This document shows, piece after piece, positions 16,456 to 24,843 of a stretch of 64,000 nt of DNA. The translations under genes and the position numbers were made by a program. The notes beneath the pieces were generated by a model. The model made no database searches and was not told where the DNA came from. It worked only from the letters and a program-made list of their open reading frames with translations. How positions within the stretch are numbered: the stretch's first letter is position 1; every line of letters begins with the position of its first letter. Source of the DNA: Bacteroidota bacterium (GTDB lineage Bacteria > Bacteroidota > Bacteroidia > Chitinophagales > Saprospiraceae); NCBI GenBank assembly GCA_003045895.1, contig PZPC01000007.1:62001-126000 (forward strand), read 5' to 3'.

Positions 16456-18480
16456 ATGAATTTCAAACCTAACACATTGGCTACCATCTCATTGACCGCA
16501 GCCGTCTTGCTGTTGCTGGCTGCCTGCCAAAGCCAACCTGCTATGCCTACTACCCTCGACAGCTACGCGGATTACCCCGTCTATACGGGCAAAGACCTCG
16601 GCCTTACTTATTCCCCCAGCGCTTCAACGTTCAAAGTATGGGCACCGCCCGCGAAAGCCATGCGCCTGCTTTTCTACGAAAAAGGTATGGGTGGCGAACC
16701 TACCCAAACCGTCGACCTGGAGCGTGGCGAACAAGGAGTATGGCAAACTACGGTGACGGGTAACCTCCTCGGCAAATACTACGCCTTCCAGGCCCGGTAC
16801 GACGGCCAGTGGAAGGCCGAAGTGACCGATCCTTACGTAAAGGCCGTGGGGGTGAATGGCCTGCGCGGCCAGGTGATCAATTTCCGGCAGACCGACCCCA
16901 AAAACTGGGCCAAGGAAGAGGCACCGCCGTTGAACAATTTCAATGAGATCGTGGTATACGAACTCCACGTTCGCGATATGACCATCGACCCGTCCTCGGG
17001 TTCCGGTTATCCGGGCGAATATTTTGGCATGATCGAAAGTGGCACCAAATCCCCCCAGGGGCAAGCCACCGGCATCGACCACCTCAAGGAACTGGGCATT
17101 ACCCACGTGCACCTGATCCCCGTTTTCGACCATCGTTCCATCGACGAAACCCGCCTCAACGTGCCGCAGTACAACTGGGGCTACGATCCGCTCAACTACA
17201 ACGTACCCGAAGGCAGCTTTTCTTCCGACCCCTACGATGGCGCTACCCGCATTGCCGAATTCAAACAAATGATCAAAACCTTCCACGAAAACGGTATTCG
17301 GGTCATCCTCGACGTCGTCTATAACCATACTGGCCAGACGGAGGAGTCGATCTTCAACCAGCTGGTACCGGGGTATTACTACCGCCAAAATGCCGAAGGC
17401 GGCTTTTCCGACGCCAGCAGTTGTGGCAACGAAACGGCTTCTGAGCGGCCCATGGTTCGCAAATACATGGTGGAATCTATGCGCTACTGGGTGGAGGAAT
17501 ACCACCTGGATGGCTTCCGCGTCGACCTCATGGGTATCCACGACATCGAAACCATGAACGCCGTCAGCAAAGACCTGCACAGCATCGATCCAACCATCTT
17601 CATCTACGGCGAAGGCTGGAAATCGAGCACCAGCCCCCTACCCGATGACCAGCTGGCCCTCAAAGCCAACACCCCGCGCCTGCAAGGTATTGCCGCCTTC
17701 AGCGACGATATCCGCGACGCCATCAAAGGGCACGTCTTTACGGCCGATGAGCCCGGATTCATCAGTGGAAAAAAGGGCCTGGAGGAAAGCCTCAAATTCG
17801 GCATCGTGGCCGCTACCCAGCACCCGCAAGTTGATTACACCGACATCAATTACTCGGAAGCCCCCTGGGCACCGCAGCCCGACCAGTGCATGACCTACGT
17901 CAGCTGCCACGACAACCACACCCTCTGGGACCGACTGACCCTCTCGCGCCCCGATGCCGACGAGGCTACCCGGATCGAGATGCACAAACTGGCCGGCACC
18001 ATTGTGCTCACCAGCCAGGGCGTGAGCTTCCTGCACGGGGGCGTAGATATGCTGCGCACCAAAGACGGGGTCGAAAACTCCTTCAATTCCCCCGATGCCA
18101 TCAACCGCATCGACTGGACGCGCAAGGCCCAGTACCGCGACGTTTTCGACTACTTCCGGCAGCTGATCGCCCTGCGCAAGGCTCACCCGGTCTTTCGGAT
18201 GACCACCACCGAAGCCATTCAGCAAAACCTGCATTTTTTGGACACTAAAAAACCACTGCTCGTCGGTTATACCCTCAATGGCGCAGCCGTCGGCGACAGC
18301 TGGTCGCGCATTGTGGTGGTGTTCAACGGTGCGGATAAAGCACAAAACATAGATGTGCCCGCCGGCAACTGGCAGGTGGTCATCGAAAATGGAAAGATTA
18401 ATCCGGAAGGTCTGCGCACGGCTAAAGGCGGTAAGATGAGTGTGGCCAACAATACGGCGCTGGTGTTGGTGGCGCAGTAA
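16456..18480 (+). CDS. pulA: Type I pullulanase, secreted lipoprotein (GH13)
   Basis: This 674-residue enzyme cleaves alpha-1,6 branch points of pullulan and glycogen-like glucans. It has a lipoprotein signal with lipobox LAAC at about residues 22-25, so it is anchored in the envelope. A CBM48 domain follows at about 55-155 (FKVWAPPAKAMRLLFYEKG). The type I signature YNWGYDPLNY is at about 239-248. The catalytic triad is Asp357 in FRVDLMGIHD, Glu386 in IYGEGW and Asp489 in SCHDNH. The length is usual for the family. It lies 6 bases after an asparagine-synthase-like gene. No SusCD pair is adjacent, so it is not part of a classic polysaccharide-utilisation locus in this window. Confidence 0.93.
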   Translation: MNFKPNTLATISLTAAVLLLLAACQSQPAMPTTLDSYADYPVYTGKDLGLTYSPSASTFKVWAPPAKAMRLLFYEKGMGGEPTQTVDLERGEQGVWQTTVTGNLLGKYYAFQARYDGQWKAEVTDPYVKAVGVNGLRGQVINFRQTDPKNWAKEEAPPLNNFNEIVVYELHVRDMTIDPSSGSGYPGEYFGMIESGTKSPQGQATGIDHLKELGITHVHLIPVFDHRSIDETRLNVPQYNWGYDPLNYNVPEGSFSSDPYDGATRIAEFKQMIKTFHENGIRVILDVVYNHTGQTEESIFNQLVPGYYYRQNAEGGFSDASSCGNETASERPMVRKYMVESMRYWVEEYHLDGFRVDLMGIHDIETMNAVSKDLHSIDPTIFIYGEGWKSSTSPLPDDQLALKANTPRLQGIAAFSDDIRDAIKGHVFTADEPGFISGKKGLEESLKFGIVAATQHPQVDYTDINYSEAPWAPQPDQCMTYVSCHDNHTLWDRLTLSRPDADEATRIEMHKLAGTIVLTSQGVSFLHGGVDMLRTKDGVENSFNSPDAINRIDWTRKAQYRDVFDYFRQLIALRKAHPVFRMTTTEAIQQNLHFLDTKKPLLVGYTLNGAAVGDSWSRIVVVFNGADKAQNIDVPAGNWQVVIENGKINPEGLRTAKGGKMSVANNTALVLVAQ

Positions 18481-18542
18481 TAATGCATCTATTAATGATG
18501 ATTTTACTGGATTACAGGGAGATTTCACTAGATTTATACATG

Positions 18543-18554
18543 CTAGTGGTCTGT
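18543..18554. repeat. 12-base match to the ends of the MITE-like element
   Basis: CTAGTGGTCTGT occurs here between the pullulanase and the toxin-antitoxin genes. The same 12 bases form the outer end of both inverted repeats of the 52419-52587 element. The next bases (GTTTATTAATT) also loosely resemble its right end. It may be a decayed element end. No matching second end was found nearby. Confidence 0.3.
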
Positions 18555-18608
18555 GTTTATTAATTAAAATAATCGAAATCGAGGAATCATTTTGTATTAC
18601 AAAACCGT

Positions 18609-18616
18609 TATCTTTA
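18609..18616 (+). promoter_or_regulatory. Probable -7 box of the toxin-antitoxin operon
   Basis: TATCTTTA differs from TAnnTTTG only in the last base and lies 38 bases before the antitoxin ATG. A TTTG at 18591-18594 could be a -33 element, but the 14-base gap is short. No operator palindrome was recognised. Confidence 0.3.
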
Positions 18617-18653
18617 TAGGATTAAGAACTTATCAAATAAAAACCAAAATCTC

Positions 18654-18935
18654 ATGGGTGCTGATCTAATCAAAGAGCGTTTACATCTTCGTATTGAGCA
18701 GGCAAATGAGCAGATGTTACAGGTGTTGGCTGAAATGACAGAAAGCCTATTCAAGACGTATCAGCCCCAAATGTTGGAGCAAAAGGAAGCTGACTTAAGT
18801 GCGGCTTATGCCGAGCATCTTCGTCCACTGAGCCGTGAGGAAATGACCAAAGAAATCGAAACAGCGATGGCTGATCATGAGCGAGGTGATTATATCACGC
18901 TAGATGAATCCAGCAAAGAAGCGGCCTCATGGTAG
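18654..18935 (+). CDS. Putative antitoxin of a type II toxin-antitoxin pair
   Basis: This 93-residue, mostly helical acidic protein precedes and overlaps a ParE/RelE-like toxin gene. Its helices at about residues 3-40 are rich in leucine and glutamate (RIEQANEQMLQVLAEMTESL). The C-terminal third, from EEMTKEIETAMADHERGDYI, resembles the toxin-wrapping tail of antitoxins. No DNA-binding fold was recognised. The stop codon overlaps the toxin start by 7 bases (18929-18935), which is typical for such pairs. The call depends on context more than on family recognition. Confidence 0.6.
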   Translation: MGADLIKERLHLRIEQANEQMLQVLAEMTESLFKTYQPQMLEQKEADLSAAYAEHLRPLSREEMTKEIETAMADHERGDYITLDESSKEAASW

Positions 18936-19252
18936 GCAAAGTCTTCCGGGTTATTTTTACTCGGTACGCACAACGTCGTCGTCAGCAAATCTTTGACTTT
19001 GAGAAGAATCTTAATGGTAAGCACTATGCGCGCGAGGTTCAGCGAGCTATCGACAAGGAGTCCCAAAAACTGCAAAAACTCCCCGAAGCACATCCAACCT
19101 ATCTGAATCACGATAGCAACTACGAGATAAAATACACCAAGGCACTTGACTACAAAATCATGTTCCAGGTACTGAAGAAAGTCGGTGAAGTCATCATACT
19201 TACGATCCGAAATGATGCCGAAGATCCCGACAAAATCAGAGACGAAGTCTAA
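18929..19252 (+). CDS. ParE/RelE-like toxin of a type II toxin-antitoxin pair
   Basis: This basic protein of 107 residues has the ParE/RelE superfamily layout. A starting strand (FRVIFTRYAQRRRQQIFDFE) leads into two helices, and the C-terminal sheet contains YEIKYTKALDYKIMFQVL and then VIILTIRNDAEDPDKI, where ParE-like proteins have a D-x-R-x-D-P motif. RelE enzymes cut mRNA on the ribosome, whereas ParE toxins act on gyrase, and sequence alone does not separate them here. The gene overlaps its antitoxin by 7 bases. It converges on a giant adhesin gene whose stop lies 52 bases away. It appears intact, unlike the toxin-like sequence at 24512-24802. Confidence 0.7.
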   Translation: MVGKVFRVIFTRYAQRRRQQIFDFEKNLNGKHYAREVQRAIDKESQKLQKLPEAHPTYLNHDSNYEIKYTKALDYKIMFQVLKKVGEVIILTIRNDAEDPDKIRDEV

Positions 19253-19280
19253 CTCACAAAGGCCAGCGGTAAAGCGGCAA

Positions 19281-19305
19281 ACCTTGTTAAACAGGTCTTT
19301 TTTCT
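19281..19305 (+). terminator. Possible terminator of the toxin-antitoxin operon
   Basis: ACCTTGTTAAACAGGT can form an imperfect 6-base-pair stem with one bulged base and a short loop, followed by CTTTTTTC. It sits 29 bases after the toxin stop, just before the end of the convergent adhesin gene. Confidence 0.4.
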
Positions 19306-22300
19306 ACCGAATCAGCACCGTCTGCCCATTCAGCAGTTCTGCGCGGCCATCGGGCAGCAGGGCTTCTACCTGCCACAGGAAGATGCCCCCATTGAGCGGT
19401 TGGTTGCGGAAGGTACCGTCCCAGCCTACGGTTGGGTCGTTTACCTCAAAATCGCGGCGCTCGAAAAGCTGTTCCCCCCAGCGATCCCAAACCCGAAAGC
19501 TCAGGATGCGAATGCCCGTGAGCCCGTGCACCAGGAGGAGGTCGTTGACGTTGTCGTTGTTTGGCGTAAAGCCAGTAGGTACCTGCACCGGAAAATCCTT
19601 GTTTACCCTCAGCTGAATCCCTTCGCGGGCGGTACAGCCATTGGCGTCGGTCACCTCCAGAAAAAGATCCTGCTGGTAAGTGGGATATACCAACTGGTTG
19701 AGGCAGGTGGCACAAGCCATCCAGGTGCTGTCGTAGGGTTCCCACCGGTAGCTGACAATGGGGAAATCCCCCGTGACCAGGGGCGCTAACCGAATGGTGT
19801 CCCCGTAGCGCAGCTCGCGCTGAGTGGCCAGGTCGATCCTTATTTCCGCAGGTTCGCCAACGGTCGTATTGTTGATAAACAAGGGGCAGCCGTTGGCGTC
19901 TTCTACCTGCAGGTTGTAAGCACCGGGTGCCAGCCCTAAATAAGTAGTACCCGTTTGCCAGAACCGATCATCCAGTCGGTAGCGGTAAGGTGGCAATCCG
20001 CCGGTTGCCCGTACCGTCAGTTGACCATCCCGGTCGCCAAAACAGGTTACCATCTGGGATTCCACGACGGCGGCAAGTGGCGCTGCTGCTGGCACCTCAT
20101 AATTCAGTTCCAGGCTGCAGCCCAACACATCGGTTACCGTCAGGCCGTACGTACCTGCGGGGATATCCACCAACGCGGCAGCAGCACTGCCATTGCTCCA
20201 GCGGTAGGTGTAGGGGGCCAGTCCACCCGTCAGTGCCGTCGTGATTCGACCACTGTTCGAACCACTACAAGCCACCGGGGTAATGGTGGTCACCAGATCC
20301 AGCGAGGTAGCTTGTACGACCGCGCTGCTGGCGCTGGCGGTACAGCCCCGGGCATCCGTCACGACCACCGTATACGTTCCGGCGGCCAGGTCATTCAGGT
20401 CTTCGGTACTGGCGCCGGTGTTCCAACGGTAGATATAGGCAGGCGTTCCACCCGTCACCGTCAGATTGATGGCGCCGTCCACGGCACCGGCGCAGCCTGC
20501 GCTGGTGGCGGCGGCCAACAGACTGAGTGGAGGGGGTTCGCTGACGATCACACTTATTTCATCCCGGCAGTTGTTGGCATCCGTCACCGTCAGGGCGTAG
20601 GGGCCAGGGCCCAAGTTGGTCAGTGGCTGGCTCCAACTGTACGGCGCCTGGCCACCCGTCAGCGTGGCTGTCACCGATCCGTCGGCAGCCCCGTTGCAGC
20701 TTACATCCGTCACCTGAAAGTCGGTCACCTGCACCGCTACCACTGCGGCAACGGTAGCCAAAGTGGTGGCCGTACAGCCATTGGCATCGCTGACCGTCAC
20801 GGTGTAGTTACCCGCCAGCAGCCCCACGGCGGTGGCTGTCGTTTGTCCATCGGTCCATTGGTAAGTAAAAGGAGGTGTGCCCCCGCTGACGGTGGCTACG
20901 GCCTGCCCATCAGCTGGCCCGGTGCAGCCTTGCCCGGTGGTGCTGGTCAGCACGCTTAAGGCAGGCGGTTCGGTGACACTTATCGTTTGCATGACGGTGC
21001 AACCATTGGCATCCTGCACCAGCACGGTGTAAGCGCCCGCCACCAGTTGGAAAGCCGTGTCCGTCAACTGACCGTTATTCCAGCTGTACCCATAGGGGGC
21101 AGTCCCTCCTGTGGCGGTCACGGTAGCCCGACCGGAATCCTCGCCCTGGCAGCTGGCTGCCAGCGCCGCTGCCGTGGCGGTGAGTGCCGTCGGCTCGGCC
21201 AGGGTGGTCGTGAGGGCATAGCTGCAGCCCGCAACATCTTGCACCTCCAAGGTGTACATCCCCGCCACCAGGTTGGTCGCAATGGAGTCGGTGCTGCCAC
21301 TGCTCCAGACAAAGGTGTACGGCCCGTTGCCATTGGCGATGTCCACCGTCAGGGCACCAGTCGCGTCGCCGGCACAGGCTAATGCATTTTCTTCAACGGC
21401 CTGCAGCACGGGCACCGGTGGTTCACCGATGGTAAAATTAACGGTCGCCGGACAGTTGTTCCCGTCGGTCACGGTAGCCTGGTAATTGCCAGCCGGCAGA
21501 CCGGTAAAAATACCCGTGGCGTTGCTCGTGCCGGCCAGGGTGTAGGTAAATGGACCGCTGCCGGTGCTCACCTGCAGCAATACCTCCCCGTCGTTGCCGG
21601 CCGCGCAGGAAACATCCGTGAGTTGTGTATTTATCGTTGGCGGTGTACAGCTCAGGGTGACGCAATTGACCGTTGCCGATACGCCGGGGCACTGGCCCAC
21701 CGGCCGCACGCTGACGGCTACGATTTCTCCCAGCCCCAGGCCGTCGACCTGGTAACTCAGCGCACCGGGGGCAACTGGTTGCCAGGCGCCGCCATTCGTA
21801 CTTACTTCGTAGCCGCTGGCCCCTCCTACCGGGCCCCAGATGACCTGCACGGAATTATCGGTAACCACCCCACAAGTCAATTCGGTTATGGATAGGAAAG
21901 GTGTTACCGCCAAAGTAATCGTGTCGCTTTCCGAACAGCCGTAAGCATCCAGCGCCGTAAGGATGTAAGTAGTGGTGGTATCCGGCGACGCCACCGGATT
22001 GGGGCAGTCGGTACAGCTCAGTCCGGCAGCCGGGCGCCACGAGTAGTCAATCTGGTAGACCGGATTGAAGCAGATGCTCCACGAGAAAAGGGTTCCGCTC
22101 AGGCCCTGCTGGTCGTCGGTTACCACCAGTTGCCAGGTGCCGTTGGTGCGGTAGTTGCCGTCCCACAGGTCAGAGAAGACGCCCTCGGGCAACCATTGCC
22201 CGGTAAAGGGAACGGCCGAAGCGGGTGCAAAGGGGCCGGGTGCATTAATGGGGGTGGTGGCCGTCACCGAGAAGCAGGTATGCAAATAGTAATCGAGGCC

Positions 22301-23821
22301 CAGTCCGTTGCCGCCTTCCGCACCATTGTCGGTGGTCAATTGCAGGAACTGTCCGTTGGGGCCTACCAGGTAGATGTCGAGGTCATCGATCCAGGGATGT
22401 TCCAGGCTGTCGATACAAATCATCTTGATCGCCTCCGGTCCGAGTTGCGCGGGCAGTACCCCGAAAACCTCAATTTCCGACACAAAAGGCACATTGGTTT
22501 GGTCAATGGCCAGGGGGGTATTGTTCACAAACCGGGGCGGATCCGGAAGGCCGATGGGAATGGTTCCGTCCAGTTGGGTATTATCGGTGGCACAAACCAG
22601 CCGATCCGGGCCAAGGTCCGGTTTGAGCAGGCGGTTATCTTTGACCACAATGGTAAAGGTATCGCGGTTGCAGGGGTCGCGCTGCACACTCAGTACGATG
22701 GTCTCGTCGCCTTCCACCAAAAAATCTTCGTAAGCAGATACCGGTATCCGAAAGGTACTGTCGCCCGCCGGAATAATAATCGTACCCGGGAAGGCCGGGT
22801 AATCCACGTCTGGCGTGGCGGTTCCGCCCACGGCAAACTGTACGTCGTAGGGCGACTCCACCGGAGCGGGCAACGAAAAGACAATCTCGCCCTGGGTACA
22901 GCCTTCGGCCAGCCCCCCGTCGATGGCCAGCCCTTCAATGTCTACATTCAGGGAGCCGGTACCAAAGCTCTTTGCTTCCAGGAAAACGCCCGAATCAAAG
23001 AGGTCATCAAAGATATCGGCAATCACCAGTTTGATGGTATACACCTGGCAAGGCACCACCACGGCTTCGGCCACAAAAACATCGGTAAACCCATCGTATA
23101 CCGGCCGGCTGTTCACCACGTTGCTATTGTAATACTGGCTGAAGGCCAGGGAACCGTTTTGTCCGGAACAGTTTATCGCTGAGCCGTTGAAGCCAGGCAC
23201 CCCGGGGTTCACGTTATTGATGGTCACCGGGCGGTTGGTGCCGGGAATCAGGGCAATGTTGGCCGCGTTGTTCTGGTAGGGCCCCGTAATGCCTGGTCCG
23301 CTGATAAAGAATCCGAATACGTCGTTGTAGTCGCTACAGACAAACTCCGGATACTCTTCCGAAGCAAAGGCATAGGTAAAACGGAGGGTATCGTTTACCG
23401 GAATAAACTCGATGGTATAGCGAGACAAATTATGGATATCAATGCCTGCTCCGATGATGGTCCGGATGTCTGGATCCTGCACAGTGCTGTTGTTGCCCTC
23501 CGACGAAAGGGTACCAGCGGCAGCATTCACCCCCACCTGGCCCGGCTGGCTCACCGCATAGCCCGTGCTCATCACAATTCCCCGCTCCATCCCCAGCACC
23601 GTCTGGCCGCCACTAAACAGGCCCACCGCTGCCGCATCACCGTCATAGGTAATGCTCAATACCTGCACCCCCTGGCCGAGGAACACGTTGGAGATCAGGT
23701 TTTCGGGGGTAATGGGTGCAGCATTGGCGACGTCCAGATTTTGGGCAAAAACGGGTACTCCGAATAGCAAGAGGCCACTCAGGAGAAAAAGCACATGACT
23801 TGGTCGATTCATCTTTTCCAT
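19304..23821 (-). CDS. Giant secreted adhesin-like protein: choice-of-anchor L, Calx-beta, P domain, 8 SprB repeats, T9SS type B C-terminus
   Basis: This protein of about 1505 residues is a likely cell-surface adhesin exported by Sec and then T9SS. The ATG at 23821 begins MEKMNRPSHVLFLLSGLLLF, a signal peptide ending in PVFAQ; an ATG at 23812 is also possible. The first 45 codons of the longer open frame do not look like a signal. In order, it has a choice-of-anchor L domain (ITPENLISNVFLGQGVQVLS), a Calx-beta-like segment (GTATPDVDYPAFPGTIIIPA), and a proprotein-convertase P domain (GTWQLVVTDDQQGLSGTLFS). Eight SprB-type repeats of about 75 residues follow (TGGTPPFTYQWTDGQTTA and variants). 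The C-terminus is a CHU_C gliding-motility domain (FTPNNDNVNDLLLVHG and RVWDRWGEQLFERRDF). Confidence 0.88.
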   Translation of the reverse strand: MEKMNRPSHVLFLLSGLLLFGVPVFAQNLDVANAAPITPENLISNVFLGQGVQVLSITYDGDAAAVGLFSGGQTVLGMERGIVMSTGYAVSQPGQVGVNAAAGTLSSEGNNSTVQDPDIRTIIGAGIDIHNLSRYTIEFIPVNDTLRFTYAFASEEYPEFVCSDYNDVFGFFISGPGITGPYQNNAANIALIPGTNRPVTINNVNPGVPGFNGSAINCSGQNGSLAFSQYYNSNVVNSRPVYDGFTDVFVAEAVVVPCQVYTIKLVIADIFDDLFDSGVFLEAKSFGTGSLNVDIEGLAIDGGLAEGCTQGEIVFSLPAPVESPYDVQFAVGGTATPDVDYPAFPGTIIIPAGDSTFRIPVSAYEDFLVEGDETIVLSVQRDPCNRDTFTIVVKDNRLLKPDLGPDRLVCATDNTQLDGTIPIGLPDPPRFVNNTPLAIDQTNVPFVSEIEVFGVLPAQLGPEAIKMICIDSLEHPWIDDLDIYLVGPNGQFLQLTTDNGAEGGNGLGLDYYLHTCFSVTATTPINAPGPFAPASAVPFTGQWLPEGVFSDLWDGNYRTNGTWQLVVTDDQQGLSGTLFSWSICFNPVYQIDYSWRPAAGLSCTDCPNPVASPDTTTTYILTALDAYGCSESDTITLAVTPFLSITELTCGVVTDNSVQVIWGPVGGASGYEVSTNGGAWQPVAPGALSYQVDGLGLGEIVAVSVRPVGQCPGVSATVNCVTLSCTPPTINTQLTDVSCAAGNDGEVLLQVSTGSGPFTYTLAGTSNATGIFTGLPAGNYQATVTDGNNCPATVNFTIGEPPVPVLQAVEENALACAGDATGALTVDIANGNGPYTFVWSSGSTDSIATNLVAGMYTLEVQDVAGCSYALTTTLAEPTALTATAAALAASCQGEDSGRATVTATGGTAPYGYSWNNGQLTDTAFQLVAGAYTVLVQDANGCTVMQTISVTEPPALSVLTSTTGQGCTGPADGQAVATVSGGTPPFTYQWTDGQTTATAVGLLAGNYTVTVSDANGCTATTLATVAAVVAVQVTDFQVTDVSCNGAADGSVTATLTGGQAPYSWSQPLTNLGPGPYALTVTDANNCRDEISVIVSEPPPLSLLAAATSAGCAGAVDGAINLTVTGGTPAYIYRWNTGASTEDLNDLAAGTYTVVVTDARGCTASASSAVVQATSLDLVTTITPVACSGSNSGRITTALTGGLAPYTYRWSNGSAAAALVDIPAGTYGLTVTDVLGCSLELNYEVPAAAPLAAVVESQMVTCFGDRDGQLTVRATGGLPPYRYRLDDRFWQTGTTYLGLAPGAYNLQVEDANGCPLFINNTTVGEPAEIRIDLATQRELRYGDTIRLAPLVTGDFPIVSYRWEPYDSTWMACATCLNQLVYPTYQQDLFLEVTDANGCTAREGIQLRVNKDFPVQVPTGFTPNNDNVNDLLLVHGLTGIRILSFRVWDRWGEQLFERRDFEVNDPTVGWDGTFRNQPLNGGIFLWQVEALLPDGRAELLNGQTVLIR

Positions 23822-24263
23822 GAATTTGCGAGCACTTTTGCAAAGCTTCTTGAGCAATCTGGCGCAGCACTCCTCGGAGAATGTTTGTTGTACAATAGTA
23901 AGAAAAATTAATACAACAGCAACCACAAAAGGAGCGTAGGGGCTTTGAGCTGTCAATTAAGCACTTGGCTGGATGTTTGTGCCGGGCAAATTCTGGCCGG
24001 TCTGTACGCTGCTATTCGTAGACTGGTCTACGAATAAATATTGACAGCAGTCTGTGACTGCGGAGCCAGCCTGTACGTTTCCGCTGTGCAGTAGCAATAG
24101 CTTTGAATCTGATGGAATTCATGAACCCACCGCAGGCCTGCACGCTGGTTCGCCCATGCTAAAGCTTGGCAAGCTCATGCTAAAGCTTGGCAAGCTCATG
24201 CTAAAGCTTGGCAGGCTATGCTTGAAACAGGTCCAGGTAGGCAAACAAAATGCGGCGCCATAA
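23822..24263. other. Intergenic stretch with a hairpin and a 21-bp triplicate repeat
   Basis: The stretch upstream of the adhesin start holds a perfect 10-base-pair hairpin at 24014-24035 (ATTCGTAGAC-TG-GTCTACGAAT) and a tandem repeat at 24155-24217. An open frame covering the repeat reads as LKLGKLM copies and is not accepted as a gene. No exact TAnnTTTG box was found for the adhesin. Confidence 0.55.
24155..24217 (+). repeat. Three tandem 21-bp units
   Basis: The unit starts CATGCTAAAGCTTGGCAAG and is 21 bases long. Units 1 and 2 (24155-24175 and 24176-24196) are identical and unit 3 (24197-24217) differs by one base. Each unit contains AAGCTT. The array is upstream of the antitoxin-like gene at 24264. 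Confidence 0.85.
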
Positions 24264-24512
24264 ATGACGCTGAACCAGCGACCACCCCCAACCCGCCGGC
24301 ACCGAAGCCTACCGAACCAACAATCAGGCAGCGCTGAGCACAGCGGTGGCGAAATATCATTCAGAAGAAACGCAGAAAGAGAAGCTTACGCAGCATCGTT
24401 GAAACCAATGACGGTGGATGAGTTGATCGCTCGTTCACGGGCATCCGATGAAGATATTGCAGCAGGTAGAGTTCATGATCTGGAAGACGTAATGAAAGAA
24501 CTCCTGGACTAG
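24264..24512 (+). CDS. Antitoxin-like protein of a decayed toxin-antitoxin pair
   Basis: The frame has 82 codons, but only the C-terminal half looks like a conserved protein. From about residue 38, NAEREAYAASLKPMTVDELI and then ASDEDIAAGRVHDLEDVMKE match the pattern of short antitoxins that pair with ParE/RelE toxins (a helix, then an A-x-D-I-x-x-G-R turn, then an acidic helix). The first 35 residues are proline/arginine-rich and may not be translated; an internal ATG in the conserved part is a possible start. Its TAG overlaps by one base the GTG that starts the toxin-like sequence. The call is by pattern and context. Confidence 0.5.
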   Translation: MTLNQRPPPTRRHRSLPNQQSGSAEHSGGEISFRRNAEREAYAASLKPMTVDELIARSRASDEDIAAGRVHDLEDVMKELLD

Positions 24513-24802
24513 TGAAAGTCAAATTTACCACTACCTCTCATCGACGGCTACAGCAAATCAAAGACAAGCATAGTGAGTAAAAAGGCCGTCAAGTAATCCG
24601 CTCCGTTCACAAACACGCCAGGCAACTGGAAGAATATCCGGAGCTTGGAAAAGTGGAGAAATACCTCGAAAAAGAAGGCAAAGGACATCGCTCTATCGCA
24701 ATAGACAAACTTTACAAACTCATCTATCTGATAGCTGCTCCTTTCATCTTCATCACTGACATCTTTGACGTTCGGCAAGACCCGGACAAGATGAAACCGT
24801 AA
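24512..24802 (+). pseudogene. ParE/RelE-like toxin gene interrupted by an in-frame stop codon
   Basis: From GTG at 24512 one frame reads VKVKFTTTSHRRLQQIKDKH, then S-E and a TAA at codon 23 (24578-24580). It then continues for 73 codons to a second TAA at 24800-24802. The downstream part is a clear ParE-like toxin tail (RQLEEYPELGKVEKYLEKEG, HRSIAIDKLYKLIYLI and FDVRQDPDKM). One C-to-T change in a CAA codon would explain the stop. The start overlaps the antitoxin stop by one base, as expected for a working pair. Reinitiation after the stop would lack the first strand. A sequencing error cannot be excluded. Confidence 0.75.
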
Positions 24803-24843
24803 AGCCAACCCGCAAGGGCCAACACCAGGCCAATAAAGCGCAC

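Noticed and set aside
22130-23182. Open frame of 350 codons on the plus strand opposite the first adhesin
   Set aside because: Antisense to the Calx-beta and P-domain region. The composition is arginine/glycine/histidine-rich without a recognisable fold.
24054-24263. Open frame of 69 codons covering the 21-bp units
   Set aside because: The product is mainly three copies of an LKLGKLM-like unit, with no conserved feature and no promoter.
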